Shown in pieces: positions 44,158 to 51,956 of a stretch of 64,000 nt of DNA. A program made the position numbers and the translations under genes. The stretch's first letter is position 1, and the number at the start of each line of letters is the position of its first letter. The DNA is from Anaerolineales bacterium. GTDB lineage: Bacteria; Chloroflexota; Anaerolineae; Anaerolineales; Villigracilaceae. A model generated the notes under the pieces. The model saw nothing but the letters and a program-made list of their open reading frames with translations. It was not told the DNA's origin and did no database searches. The stretch is from positions 62,001 through 126,000 of the forward strand of contig JABARH010000004.1 in NCBI GenBank assembly GCA_019187665.1, read 5' to 3'.

Positions 44158-45009
44158 TTATCCGCGCGCCGATCGAGCGGACTCAAAAGCCAGCAACGCC
44201 TTTTTCCTTGCGCTGCCATACCGATACTTTCCGAAATCGCCGTCTTTGCGAAGAACACGATGGCACGGAATTAACACCGCGACCGGGTTATGCCCAACCG
44301 CCGTCCCCACTGCGCGCAACGCGGACGGTTTTCCGATGCGCGTCGCGATGCCTTCATACGTGGTCGCTGTCCCTTGCGGAATTTGCAGCAGCGCCTCCCA
44401 AACCTTGATCTGGAAATTTGTCCCGCGCAGATGCAGTCTCAACGTATCGCGCCCGCGCCAATTCAAATCGAAGATCGGCGCGACCAGCGGGGCGGTGGTT
44501 TTGTAATCCTCGATCATCCGCGCCTCTTTCCAGTCGGCAACGAGGCTGTCCACGGCCTCGCCTTCGCTGGTTTCCACGAATCCAAGATGACAGATGCCGC
44601 GTTCAGTCGTTGCGATCAGGCACTTGCCGAAGGGCGTGGGATGAATCCCATAGTGGATGGTCACGCCCGCGCCGCGCGACTTGTATTCACCCGGCGTGAC
44701 CGCCTCGGTGGCAACGAAAAGATCGTGCAGGCGCCCCAGGCTGGACAGTCCGACGCGCTGCGCTGTTTCCAGCAGGTTCTCCGATTTGGCGAGGAGTTCT
44801 CTGGCGTGTTCCTTCGTCAGGTATTGCAAAAATCGCTTCGGGCTGATTCCCGCCCAGCGGGTGAACGTCCGCTGGAAATGAAACTCGCTCATGCCCACCG
44901 CCGCCGCGACCTCGCCCAGTTCGGGTTGACGCGTTGCGTTGGATTCGATGAAGCGAATAGCTTGCTCAATGAGATGATAATCTTGCGAGCGTTTGAGAAT
45001 CGATTCCAT
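44158..45009 (-). CDS. Ada-like protein: AraC helix-turn-helix fused to O6-methylguanine-DNA methyltransferase
   Basis: 283 residues. N-terminal AraC-type DNA-binding domain (about 5-105), then a ribonuclease-like domain and the MGMT active site I-P-C-H-R-V near 255 with the acceptor Cys. The N-terminal Cys-based phosphotriester domain of E. coli Ada is missing, so it repairs O6-alkylguanine but cannot sense backbone damage that way. Start at 45009 with CGGAGG 8 nt upstream; the open frame continues to 45183 only because the octamer array has no stops. Confidence 0.9.
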   Translation of the reverse strand: MESILKRSQDYHLIEQAIRFIESNATRQPELGEVAAAVGMSEFHFQRTFTRWAGISPKRFLQYLTKEHARELLAKSENLLETAQRVGLSSLGRLHDLFVATEAVTPGEYKSRGAGVTIHYGIHPTPFGKCLIATTERGICHLGFVETSEGEAVDSLVADWKEARMIEDYKTTAPLVAPIFDLNWRGRDTLRLHLRGTNFQIKVWEALLQIPQGTATTYEGIATRIGKPSALRAVGTAVGHNPVAVLIPCHRVLRKDGDFGKYRYGSARKKALLAFESARSARG

Positions 45010-45095
45010 AACAACCTCCGTTTGATGATGGCGGAGATTGTAGCGTTCCTCTTTTGCAGAAGCGACCCGTTTCTTGCTCATTTTCTCCATCATCT

Positions 45096-45147
45096 TATGT
45101 ACCTGTATACCTGTGTACCTGTATACCTGTGTACCTATGTACGTACC
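45096..45147. repeat. Octamer array, TGTGTACC/TGTATACC type
   Basis: Units TATGTACC, TGTATACC, TGTGTACC, TGTATACC, TGTGTACC, TATGTACG: same family as 35334-35413. Upstream of the ada-like gene. Confidence 0.9.
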
Positions 45148-45163
45148 CCGCGCGCTTAAACAA

Positions 45164-45194
45164 AAACAGGCATGCGCGGGCATGCCTGTTTAAA
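45164..45194 (-). terminator. Intrinsic terminator, probably of the upstream non-coding RNA
   Basis: 11-bp stem AAACAGGCATG / CATGCCTGTTT followed on the minus strand by TTTTTGTTT. No minus-strand protein gene lies upstream, so its likely client is the RNA transcribed from the promoter at 45607-45635. Confidence 0.75.
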
Positions 45195-45600
45195 CCACTC
45201 GGGGAATTAAAAAAGACAGCCCTTCCAAATGCAAACAGACCCAATGAGTCTGCATCACCGCGCCGCCCTGTCCCACACGTTGCCGCGTGGTTTTCGGCGG
45301 GAGCGCCAGTTTTTTAAACTCGTCGCTCCATGCGCTTGCTTCGGAAGGGAGAAGGGAGTCAATGACGTGACTCCAGAGGCATCCGCTGATCTATCCGATG
45401 TTCCTGTTACCCCCACCGCCCCTATCGGGGCACCTCCCCCATTTTCGCAGAAAATGGGGGAGGCTGGGAGGGGGTGTCAGTTAGCGCCCCGTTCGCACGG
45501 GGGAACCTCCACCTCGTGATCTGTACTGTAAAATTAATTTTGCGCTACAGACCCAGCCGCTGGTTCTCCGAATATTCAATTGTTAATCCTGCTCGAAACT
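45165..45600 (-). ncRNA. Candidate structured RNA of about 430 nt between a promoter and a terminator
   Basis: No plausible protein gene occupies this stretch. On the minus strand a good promoter (45635-45607) is followed by a series of strong hairpins (CCCCGT/ACGGGG; a long CCCCCATTTT/AAAATGGGGG stem; GGAGTCA/TGACTCC; GGAGCG/CGCTCC; AGAC/GTCT) and a terminator. I compared it by eye with RNase P, tmRNA and SRP RNA and saw none of their signatures. The C-rich hairpins may be a REP-type repeat caught in the region, in which case this is only a leaderless gap. Confidence 0.35.
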
Positions 45601-45606
45601 TGCGGC

Positions 45607-45635
45607 ATTGTACTCGCGGCGTTGATTCGAGTCAA
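45607..45635 (-). promoter_or_regulatory. Housekeeping promoter reading leftward into the RNA region
   Basis: -35 TTGACT (45635-45630), 17-bp spacer, -10 TACAAT (45612-45607). Confidence 0.7.
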
Positions 45636-45639
45636 GCGC

Positions 45640-45815
45640 AAAAAGATGCCCCGCGCATGCCGTGCGTAACCGGGTTTTGGACCTGCTTTCGCAGGTGGGT
45701 CCTGTCGGGAAACGCCGCCTTGGCTCAGGCCTATCGCGTTATTTCCTCGAAGAAGGGGCCCGTTGGAGGGGTGTTGGCCCAAAACGTAAAAGCTACGTCG
45801 CGAACACAGCAGGGC
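45640..45815 (-). ncRNA. Candidate 6S RNA-like transcript (176 nt)
   Basis: Bounded on the minus strand by an extended -10 box (TGGTATAAG, 45830-45822) 6 nt before the first G, and by a T5 run at 45644-45640. The ends close on each other (GCCCUGC with GCGGGGC), an inner helix pairs GUUUUGGG with UCCAAAAC, and a CCUGC-GAAA-GCAGG hairpin lies on the 3' side of the middle loop. Rod shape, middle bubble with a 3' hairpin and length match 6S RNA, which binds RNA polymerase. Assigned by folding by eye, not by a covariance model. Confidence 0.4.
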
Positions 45816-45821
45816 AAAATT

Positions 45822-45830
45822 CTTATACCA
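45822..45830 (-). promoter_or_regulatory. Extended -10 promoter of the 6S-like RNA
   Basis: TGG-TATAAG on the minus strand, 6 nt before the predicted first base. No good -35 hexamer; extended -10 promoters often lack one. Confidence 0.5.
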
Positions 45831-45940
45831 TAAACCAAAGTTCGCTGCGAGGGAAAAATTAACACGTCACATTCAAATTTTAATCATATGCCTTGACATA
45901 TGCAGTACAATCAACCGATGGTCAATGCTGGATCAACGAT

Positions 45941-46528
45941 ATGACCGTCTCCCCAACCTCCCTCATTCTCGTTGCCTTTCTGCCGACTCCGCGCGACCTC
46001 GAGATCGCGCGTCTGCTCGGCTGGTACCGCATTCCGCTTCGTTCCGCGCCGAAGGTGGTCGCGGTGGACCATCTGGCTTTTTACCAGCCCGCGAGTTTCG
46101 GCGCGCGCGGCGGGCGGATCGAATTCATCAGCGAGGTGCGCGGCCATGAATTAGCCACCCGCGCCGAACTCCTGCGCGACGAGGCGGAGCACCCGCACGC
46201 GCGCGAAGAATATTACAAGATCCAGCTGGGCGCGCTGGAAAAATTATCCGCCCCCATCCTCGCGGACAAGTGGAAGCGCATCACGTTCTTTTATACGACG
46301 GGGGAATATTTCTTGAACGCAAAATCGGTCAACGAGTTGATCGTCCACAGCGACGAGCGGCAGTTACTCTGGAAATCGCTGCGCGAGCGCGCCGAGAACG
46401 AACAACTCTACACGGTGGATATGCCCGAGGCGGATATTCCGCCGGAAGCGCTGATGGCTCTGCTGGGGATCAAGGAAATGCAGGCTCCCTATTCGGCAAA
46501 GGATGAACCCGATGGCGACTCTGGTTAA
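45941..46528 (+). CDS. Conserved hypothetical protein
   Basis: 195 residues, soluble, no signal peptide. Notable are the L-P-T-P-R-D-L-E-I-A-R-L-L-G-W-Y-R-I-P segment near the start and repeated charged helices. I do not recognise the family. The ATG at 45941 is preferred over codons from 45893, which lie in a promoter-like stretch (TTGACA at 45893). The gene overlaps the dihydropyrimidinase start by 17 bp, so the two are cotranscribed and may be linked in function. Confidence 0.65.
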   Translation: MTVSPTSLILVAFLPTPRDLEIARLLGWYRIPLRSAPKVVAVDHLAFYQPASFGARGGRIEFISEVRGHELATRAELLRDEAEHPHAREEYYKIQLGALEKLSAPILADKWKRITFFYTTGEYFLNAKSVNELIVHSDERQLLWKSLRERAENEQLYTVDMPEADIPPEALMALLGIKEMQAPYSAKDEPDGDSG

Positions 46529-47924
46529 ACATGGAACGCTGATCACAGCTTCTGAAACCTTCGAAGCGGATATTTTGATTGACGGAGAAACAATCTCGGT
46601 CATCGGTAAAGACCTGCAATGCCCAGGCGCGCAGGTCATTGATGCGGCCGGAAGTTTCATTACCCCCGGCGGCGTGGACCCACACACGCATTTCGATCTG
46701 CCAATGTTCGGCACGGTCTCCTCGGACGATCATTACACCGGCCACAAGGCTGCCGCGTTCGGCGGGACGACAACCGTGATGGATTTTGTGGTCCATGAGA
46801 CGCATGGATTTAAATACTCGGTTGATCGGTGGATGGAAAAAGCGCAGAAAGCCGCCGTGGACTATTCCTTCCACATGAATTTGACGCGCTTCGATGAACG
46901 CGTCGCAAAAGAAGTTCCAGCGCTCGCGGGCATGGGCATCACGACGCTCAAGGTGTTCACCGCCTATAACGGCCGCCTCCGACTCGACGATGGCGAAATT
47001 TTTCGCGCCTTGCGCATCGCCAGGGATAACGGCATGTTGCTCATGGCGCATTGTGAAAACGGAGACGTGATCGAAGCGCTGGTCGCGGAGGCGCTGGCCG
47101 CCGGTCATGTCTCGCCCGAATGGCACGCGCGGACGCGTCCCGCCGCGGGGGCGGTGGAAGCGACTCTCCGTTTGGCGGCCATGTCTGAACAGGCCGACGC
47201 CCCGGTCTACATTGTCCACATGAACGCGGGCGGCGAAGCGGACATGCTTCAATATATGCGCGCGCGCGGCGTCAAAGTGATGGGAGAGACCTGCCCGCAC
47301 TATTTGTTTTTTACGGTGGATCACCTGCGCCGTCCGGATGGGGCGAAGTGGGTCTGCTCGCCACCGATGCGAACAGAGAAAGACAATATGCGCCTGTGGG
47401 AAGGCCTGCGCTCGGGGACCCTGCAAACCATCGGCACAGATCACTGCCCTTTTTTCTTCGACGGGACACAGCCGATTCTTTACGAGGGAAAAACGATCGC
47501 TATTCCTGGAAAGGAATTGGGCAAAGACGACTTCAGCAAAATCCCCAATGGGCTTCCCGCCGTCGGCGACCGTTTACCGATTCTGTGGACGTACGGCGTG
47601 CGCGCCGGGAAGATCTCTGCCAATCAATTTGTGGCGCTGACCGCGACCAACCCGGCAAAAATTTTTGGTCTCTATCCGCGCAAAGGAGCATTACTGCCCG
47701 GCTCCGATGCGGACCTGGTCGTCTGGGACGCGGAGAAACGGGTCAAATACGGCGTGGCGCATAGCCAGCACAGGACAGATTACAACCTGTTCGAGGGTTG
47801 GGATGTGGTTGGAATGCCGGAAAAGGTTTTTCTGCGCGGGAAAATGATTGTGGACGGAAACGAATGGAAGGGCGCGCCCGGGCAGGGTCAGTTTTTGAAG
47901 CGCGGGGCGGGAGAGGTCTTATGA
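46512..47924 (+). CDS. hydA: Dihydropyrimidinase / D-hydantoinase
   Basis: 470 residues, amidohydrolase superfamily. Metal ligands are seen in G-G-V-D-P-H-T-H near 56-62, the carbamylated Lys in T-T-L-K-V-F-T-A-Y near 150, and further His and Asp residues near 180, 236 and 310 (I-G-T-D-H-C). It hydrolyses dihydropyrimidines or 5-substituted hydantoins in the cytoplasm. An ATG three codons earlier (46503) is possible; 46512 has AAAGGA 8 nt upstream. The stop overlaps a truncated downstream gene (ATGA). Confidence 0.9.
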   Translation: MATLVKHGTLITASETFEADILIDGETISVIGKDLQCPGAQVIDAAGSFITPGGVDPHTHFDLPMFGTVSSDDHYTGHKAAAFGGTTTVMDFVVHETHGFKYSVDRWMEKAQKAAVDYSFHMNLTRFDERVAKEVPALAGMGITTLKVFTAYNGRLRLDDGEIFRALRIARDNGMLLMAHCENGDVIEALVAEALAAGHVSPEWHARTRPAAGAVEATLRLAAMSEQADAPVYIVHMNAGGEADMLQYMRARGVKVMGETCPHYLFFTVDHLRRPDGAKWVCSPPMRTEKDNMRLWEGLRSGTLQTIGTDHCPFFFDGTQPILYEGKTIAIPGKELGKDDFSKIPNGLPAVGDRLPILWTYGVRAGKISANQFVALTATNPAKIFGLYPRKGALLPGSDADLVVWDAEKRVKYGVAHSQHRTDYNLFEGWDVVGMPEKVFLRGKMIVDGNEWKGAPGQGQFLKRGAGEVL

Positions 47925-48049
47925 TGAGAAATGGGAAGCCGCTCATCCACTGCGACGCGCTGGTTGTACAGTGCATGGATTATCGTTTGCAGAAACATCT
48001 TCACCCGCGGTTCATGTCGCGCTTCGGCGCGGATAATTTCGATATTTGA
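47921..48049 (+). pseudogene. Truncated gene remnant, N-terminus of a carbonic-anhydrase-like protein
   Basis: 42 codons starting with an ATGA overlap on the dihydropyrimidinase stop. The start A-L-V-V-Q-C-M-D-Y-R-L-Q resembles the first strand and loop of beta-carbonic-anhydrase-like proteins (C-I/M-D-Y/S-R), after which the frame stops where a full protein would continue for about 150 residues. No continuation is visible in other frames downstream, so the rest appears deleted. Confidence 0.5.
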
Positions 48050-48134
48050 CCTCTCGCATAAAATAACCGACGGTAGAGCGCGTCTCTGAGAAGGGCGTGT
48101 TGCGCGCTCTCTTGCGCGCTTTTGCAGAGGTTTT

Positions 48135-48812
48135 TTAATCAACCTGGTTTTTCGATTCGAGTAATTCACGCACGCGCGGATAATCCTTGTAATGGCCGCG
48201 ATAACTTTCGGGGAGCAGCGCGGCGATGCGGCACATCACTTCGTCGGTGGCTGCCTGCATGAGGCGCTCACGATCCGCGCCTTTCATCGGCGGCAGGATG
48301 AACGGCGCGCCGGCGGTGAGGGTGATTTTCAGCCGCCGGAGACGCCTCCAGCGCGACTTGACAACGGCGTCCTCGGTCCCGGTCACGGCCACGGGGATGA
48401 TGGGCGCGCCCGCCTGCGCCGCGATGAAGATCGCGCCTGATTCGCCTTTGAGCAAAGAGGCTGATTTTGAGCGCGTGCCTTCGGGGGCGATGACCATCAC
48501 TCCGCCTTTTTTCAGGCGCGCGATGAATTCTTTGATGGCTTTCATGTCGGCCTGGCCGCGTGTCAGCCAGGTCATTTGCATCCACCAGGCGAAGAAGCGA
48601 TAAAGAAGACGGTCTTTGTATTTGTCAGTGAACGGCTGGATGATGTCCTGGTTGTCGAGCAGGTGGTAGGCCATCAGTGAATCGAGGCGGCCGAGATGGT
48701 TGGTGGCAACGACGCACCCGCCTTTGTTCAGCAGGTTTCTGTCGGCGCGGACTTCGATATCGGCGATCAGGGGAAAGATTTTTTTTGCGACGAATCGGAG
48801 GGAGGTTCTCAT
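48135..48812 (-). CDS. PlsC-like acyltransferase (second of tandem pair)
   Basis: 225 residues, 1-acyl-glycerol-3-phosphate acyltransferase family. Catalytic N-H-L-G-R-L-D (NHX4D) near residues 38-44 and the phosphate-binding E-G-T-R near 110. It puts a second acyl chain on lysophosphatidic acid or a related acceptor at the membrane. Start overlaps the stop of the first acyltransferase by 4 bp (ATGA). About one third of residues match the neighbour, suggesting a duplication. Confidence 0.85.
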   Translation of the reverse strand: MRTSLRFVAKKIFPLIADIEVRADRNLLNKGGCVVATNHLGRLDSLMAYHLLDNQDIIQPFTDKYKDRLLYRFFAWWMQMTWLTRGQADMKAIKEFIARLKKGGVMVIAPEGTRSKSASLLKGESGAIFIAAQAGAPIIPVAVTGTEDAVVKSRWRRLRRLKITLTAGAPFILPPMKGADRERLMQAATDEVMCRIAALLPESYRGHYKDYPRVRELLESKNQVD

Positions 48813-49483
48813 TCCGCCTGGCTTTCGTTCAGGAGTTGTTTGAGGCGTGGATGGTCCGCGTAATAACCGCGATTGTGTTTGGGGAGCATCATGGCAATGC
48901 GGCACATGATCTCATCCGTCCACTGTTCCAGGAATTCTTCGCGGTTCTCTTTGGGGAGCGGCGGAATGACGAAAGACGGGCCGCCGGTTAATTGGACGCG
49001 CGAGCGGCGCAGGCGTTTGAGGTTGCCGAAGACGATCCGGTCTTCCGTCCCGGCCAGCGCGACGGGAAGGATGGGGAAGCCGGATTTTGCCGCGAGGTAG
49101 GCCACGCCCGCTTTGGCCTGCGCCATTTTTTCGTCACGCGCGCGCGTGCCTTCGGGGGCGATGATCAGCGTCTGGCCCTCCTCCATGCGGCGGATCATCT
49201 CGCGCATGGCTTTCAGGTCGGGATGGAAGCGGTCCACGAAGATGAAGTTAAGGTGTTTGCCGATCCAGCGCAGGAAGCCATTCTCCTCCCATTTTTCCGC
49301 GACCGGCAGGAAGAGTTCCCATTGATCGAGGGTGTAGAAGGCCATGGCGGCATCGAGCAGGCCGAGGTGGTTGGTGGCGACCACGAATCCGCCCTGGCGT
49401 GGAATGTATTCCCGGCCGCGGATCTCGACTTTGGCGACGAGGGTGATGATGAGACGCACCAGTGTGCGGATGATATTTCGCAT
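48809..49483 (-). CDS. PlsC-like acyltransferase (first of tandem pair)
   Basis: 224 residues. NHX4D motif N-H-L-G-L-L-D near 38-44, E-G-T-R near 110, and an N-terminal amphipathic or membrane helix (I-I-R-T-L-V-R-L-I-I-T-L-V). Same family as its downstream neighbour, with which it is translationally coupled. The two may act on different positions or acceptors, or one may have a specialised role; sequence alone does not say. The DNA just upstream holds the PilZ terminator and a palindromic element. Confidence 0.85.
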   Translation of the reverse strand: MRNIIRTLVRLIITLVAKVEIRGREYIPRQGGFVVATNHLGLLDAAMAFYTLDQWELFLPVAEKWEENGFLRWIGKHLNFIFVDRFHPDLKAMREMIRRMEEGQTLIIAPEGTRARDEKMAQAKAGVAYLAAKSGFPILPVALAGTEDRIVFGNLKRLRRSRVQLTGGPSFVIPPLPKENREEFLEQWTDEIMCRIAMMLPKHNRGYYADHPRLKQLLNESQAE

Positions 49484-49493
49484 GTCCCCGATT

Positions 49494-49530
49494 GTAACAA
49501 AAACGCCCCGGGTTGGAGGGCCGGGGCGTC
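49494..49530 (-). terminator. Intrinsic terminator (PilZ transcript)
   Basis: 10-bp stem GACGCCCCGG / CCGGGGCGTT-like followed by TTTTGTT on the minus strand, downstream of the PilZ gene. Confidence 0.75.
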
Positions 49531-49542
49531 AAACTTATTTTT

Positions 49543-49675
49543 CTCTACCGTACATGAGAAGATTTTTACCGCAAAGCACGCTAAGGTCGCCAAGTTAAAA
49601 AGGTTTTCTTTGCGTTCACTTCGGCTTCGCTCAGTACAGGCTTTGCGGGCTTAGCGGTGCAAATGTACGGTAGAG
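49543..49675. mobile_element. 133-bp palindromic MITE-like element
   Basis: Perfect 13-bp terminal inverted repeats CTCTACCGTACAT (49543-49555) and its complement (49663-49675), with a second inner inverted repeat (GCACGCTAAG / CTTAGCGGTGC). No coding capacity. It sits between the PilZ stop and its terminator. Only one copy in this window, so mobility is a guess. Confidence 0.55.
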
Positions 49676-49679
49676 AGAT

Positions 49680-50063
49680 TTATTTCCAAAGGTGGTCGGT
49701 GGTAGATTTTCGAGCGGTGTTCGAGCCGTACTGTTCGAACAGGCGCGAGAATATTTCGAAATCGCTGGGCGACATGTTGGTGATCTGGAACCCGACATTG
49801 TAGGACGTTGGGTCAACCGGGTCGCGGTGGCACCATTTACTGCGCGCCAGGAACACCATGAAATTCTTGTTGGCCACTTCGCTGGTCAGATCAATCCGCA
49901 GGCGGAAATCCTTATTTGGCGGCACAGGAGTCGAGCTATCCAGCTTAAATCCGCCGGTGCTGATATCCATCAAGTGGCCCACCGTCTGGCCGGTTACCTC
50001 GTCTGTGACGCGCATGTAATACGAGAAGTTGCGCCGGGTGATCTTTCGTTTGTCGGATCCCAT
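49680..50063 (-). CDS. PilZ domain protein
   Basis: 127 residues, a single PilZ domain. The cyclic-di-GMP contact pattern is present as R-R-N-F-S-Y-Y-M-R-V near residue 10 (RxxxR-like) and D-I-S-T-G-G-F near 33-39 (D/NxSxxG). Predicted c-di-GMP receptor that would act on a partner; no enzyme or DNA-binding domain is fused to it and no cyclase is nearby. RBS AAAGGAG upstream. Confidence 0.85.
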   Translation of the reverse strand: MGSDKRKITRRNFSYYMRVTDEVTGQTVGHLMDISTGGFKLDSSTPVPPNKDFRLRIDLTSEVANKNFMVFLARSKWCHRDPVDPTSYNVGFQITNMSPSDFEIFSRLFEQYGSNTARKSTTDHLWK

Positions 50064-50231
50064 GATAGCTCCTTTCAGATAAATAACTCACGTTACGCAG
50101 CCTCGTCCCCGAAGGAGAGGCCGGGGGGAGGAAAATTGCGCGCTTTCAAACAAAACTGCGTACCGTTTGTAAATAAGAAAGAACGGATCGGCGTTAGTAT
50201 AAAACAATACCGGGGCGGAGGCAAGCCGCCG

Positions 50232-51380
50232 CTAGGGTTCGGATTTCAAAATATGCGTCAAAATCGTCGCGCCCGAGCCGCCGATATTTTGCGCCATGCC
50301 GACACGAGCCTCCGCTACTTGCGTGACTCCGCACTCGCCGCGCAATTGCTGGACAACTTCCACGATCTGATACATGCCCGTCGCGCCGACGGGGTGCCCG
50401 CGCGCTTTGAGTCCGCCGCGCGTACAGACGGGCAGGCGGCCGTGGGGCGTAATTTCCCCATCCAGGCCGAGTCTGGGCGCCTGGCCGCGTTCCGCGAAGC
50501 CGCAGGCCTCCAGCGAAAGCGCGGACATGATCGAGAACGCGTCGTGCAGTTCGAACAGGTCAATCTCGTCGGGCGCGACTCCCGCCTGCGCGTAGGCCTG
50601 TTTCGCGGACGCGTAGGCCGCGGACAAAAACAGCGGCTCGCGCCGCGCGTGGACTGCGATCGTGTCGGTGGCGGAGGCGGAACCCGCCACGATGATTTTT
50701 CGGCCTGTCAATTTTTCCGCGGGGACGAGGAGCGCCGCCGCCGCGCCGTCGCCGATGGGCGAAGCGTCCAGCAGGTTGATCGGCGTGGCGACCATGCTCG
50801 ATTTTTCGAATTGCTCCGCCGTGATTTTTTGATGCAGCCGCGCGAAAGGATTGTGGATGGCGTTCGCGTGCGCGTTGATCGAAAAGGGCGCGAAGTCGGC
50901 GTGTTTCCATCCGTACTCGTGCATGTACCGCCGCATGACCAGCGCGTTGAGTCCCACAAAAGAGACTCCCTGTTCCACTTCATAATCCGCGTCGGCGGCA
51001 GTGGCCAGCGCGGAGGTGACATCGTGACCAGCCTTGTCGGTCATCTTTTCGACGCCCAGCACGAGCGCAGACTCTGCCTCCCCCGCCGCGACCGCCATCA
51101 GTCCCGCGCGAAACGCCGCCGCGCCCGATCCGCAGGCGGCCTCGATCTTTACGGCCTCGCTGCCCCACATGCCGATCCAGTCCGCGATGTGCGCACCGAG
51201 TTGATTCTGCCCGTCCACGATGGGCGCCAGCATGTTGCCCACGAAGAGCGCGTCGGCGCGTTTGATGCCTGCCTCGTTGAGCGCGGCAAAAGCGGCCTCG
51301 CCCGCGAGTTCCTTGAGAGACTTGTCCCAATGTTCGTCTACCTGGGTTTGTCCGATGCCGAGTATTGCTACGGGTCTCAT
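50232..51380 (-). CDS. Thiolase family protein (SCP2-type acetyl-CoA acetyltransferase)
   Basis: 382 residues. Nucleophile Cys in E-A-A-C-G-S-G-A-A-A near residue 85, then H-D-A-F-S near 280 and the C-terminal G-G-L-K-A-R-G-H-P-V-G-A-T-G near 320-333. The pattern fits the SCP-x/archaeal-type thiolases more than classical FadA. These often work with a small DUF35 OB-fold partner and HMG-CoA synthase in isoprenoid synthesis, or in acyl-CoA metabolism; neither partner is adjacent here. Confidence 0.85.
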   Translation of the reverse strand: MRPVAILGIGQTQVDEHWDKSLKELAGEAAFAALNEAGIKRADALFVGNMLAPIVDGQNQLGAHIADWIGMWGSEAVKIEAACGSGAAAFRAGLMAVAAGEAESALVLGVEKMTDKAGHDVTSALATAADADYEVEQGVSFVGLNALVMRRYMHEYGWKHADFAPFSINAHANAIHNPFARLHQKITAEQFEKSSMVATPINLLDASPIGDGAAAALLVPAEKLTGRKIIVAGSASATDTIAVHARREPLFLSAAYASAKQAYAQAGVAPDEIDLFELHDAFSIMSALSLEACGFAERGQAPRLGLDGEITPHGRLPVCTRGGLKARGHPVGATGMYQIVEVVQQLRGECGVTQVAEARVGMAQNIGGSGATILTHILKSEP

Positions 51381-51500
51381 AAAATCCTCTCGCCGTATTC
51401 TACCCGACGCGGCTATCAGGAACTATCCCATTTGGCGCAGGAACTTTGGGGATTGCGCGCTCGTCGAAGAGTGAGTATGCTATGCAAAAAGGAGTCGCAA

Positions 51501-51956
51501 ATGATTCGAAATTTAATGTTCCTGATCGCCGCGCTCGCGCTGGCCGCTTGCGGCCCCGCGCGTTTCGAAGAGACCCAGGCGCCGCAGCCCACCGCGTCGG
51601 CAGATTGGACTTCGATCAAATTCACGCAATCGGGCGGCATCATGGGGCTGCTGCGCGTCATCGAAATTTCGCGTGATGGCGGCTGGACGTTCGCCGACGA
51701 ACGCGCGCAAACCAGCGCACGCGGCAAACTTTCCGCGGCGGAACTCGATCAGTTGGATGAATTGATCGTTTCGCTTTCGATGACCGCGTCCGATTCTTTC
51801 GGTGTCTGCGCGGATTGTTTTACCTACTCGGTTGAAATTTTCTCCCCTGGCAGTTCGTTCGCGGCCGAAGCCATTGATATCAACCTGGATGAATCTGGAC
51901 TCGGACCGCTGGTGGATTTTCTGACCAGCCTGATGAGCAAGGCCTCGGCGCAGTGA
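51501..51956 (+). CDS. Small lipoprotein
   Basis: 151 residues. Signal peptide with lipobox A-L-A-A-C (Cys near 16), then a compact soluble domain of unknown family that contains two Cys (C-A-D-C) near 108-111. RBS AAAAGGAG lies 7 nt upstream. A much longer frame runs back to 49692 but only as antisense to the thiolase gene. The stop overlaps the GTG of the next gene (GTGA), so the two are coupled. Confidence 0.7.
   Translation: MIRNLMFLIAALALAACGPARFEETQAPQPTASADWTSIKFTQSGGIMGLLRVIEISRDGGWTFADERAQTSARGKLSAAELDQLDELIVSLSMTASDSFGVCADCFTYSVEIFSPGSSFAAEAIDINLDESGLGPLVDFLTSLMSKASAQ

Noticed and set aside
44158..45183. 58-residue N-terminal extension of the Ada-like protein
   Set aside because: The extra codons are octamer repeats and terminator DNA; CGGAGG directly precedes the ATG at 45009.
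45165..45890. tmRNA, RNase P RNA or SRP RNA
   Set aside because: No tRNA-like T-loop with CCA end, no tag frame ending in Leu-Ala-Ala, no RNase P GAAAGUCC block and no SRP GGAAGG-helix 8 motif were found.
49692..51956. 754-codon plus-strand frame
   Set aside because: Its first 600 codons are antisense to the PilZ and thiolase genes, which have clear domains. Only the last 151 codons, starting with a lipoprotein signal peptide and an RBS at 51501, are a gene.
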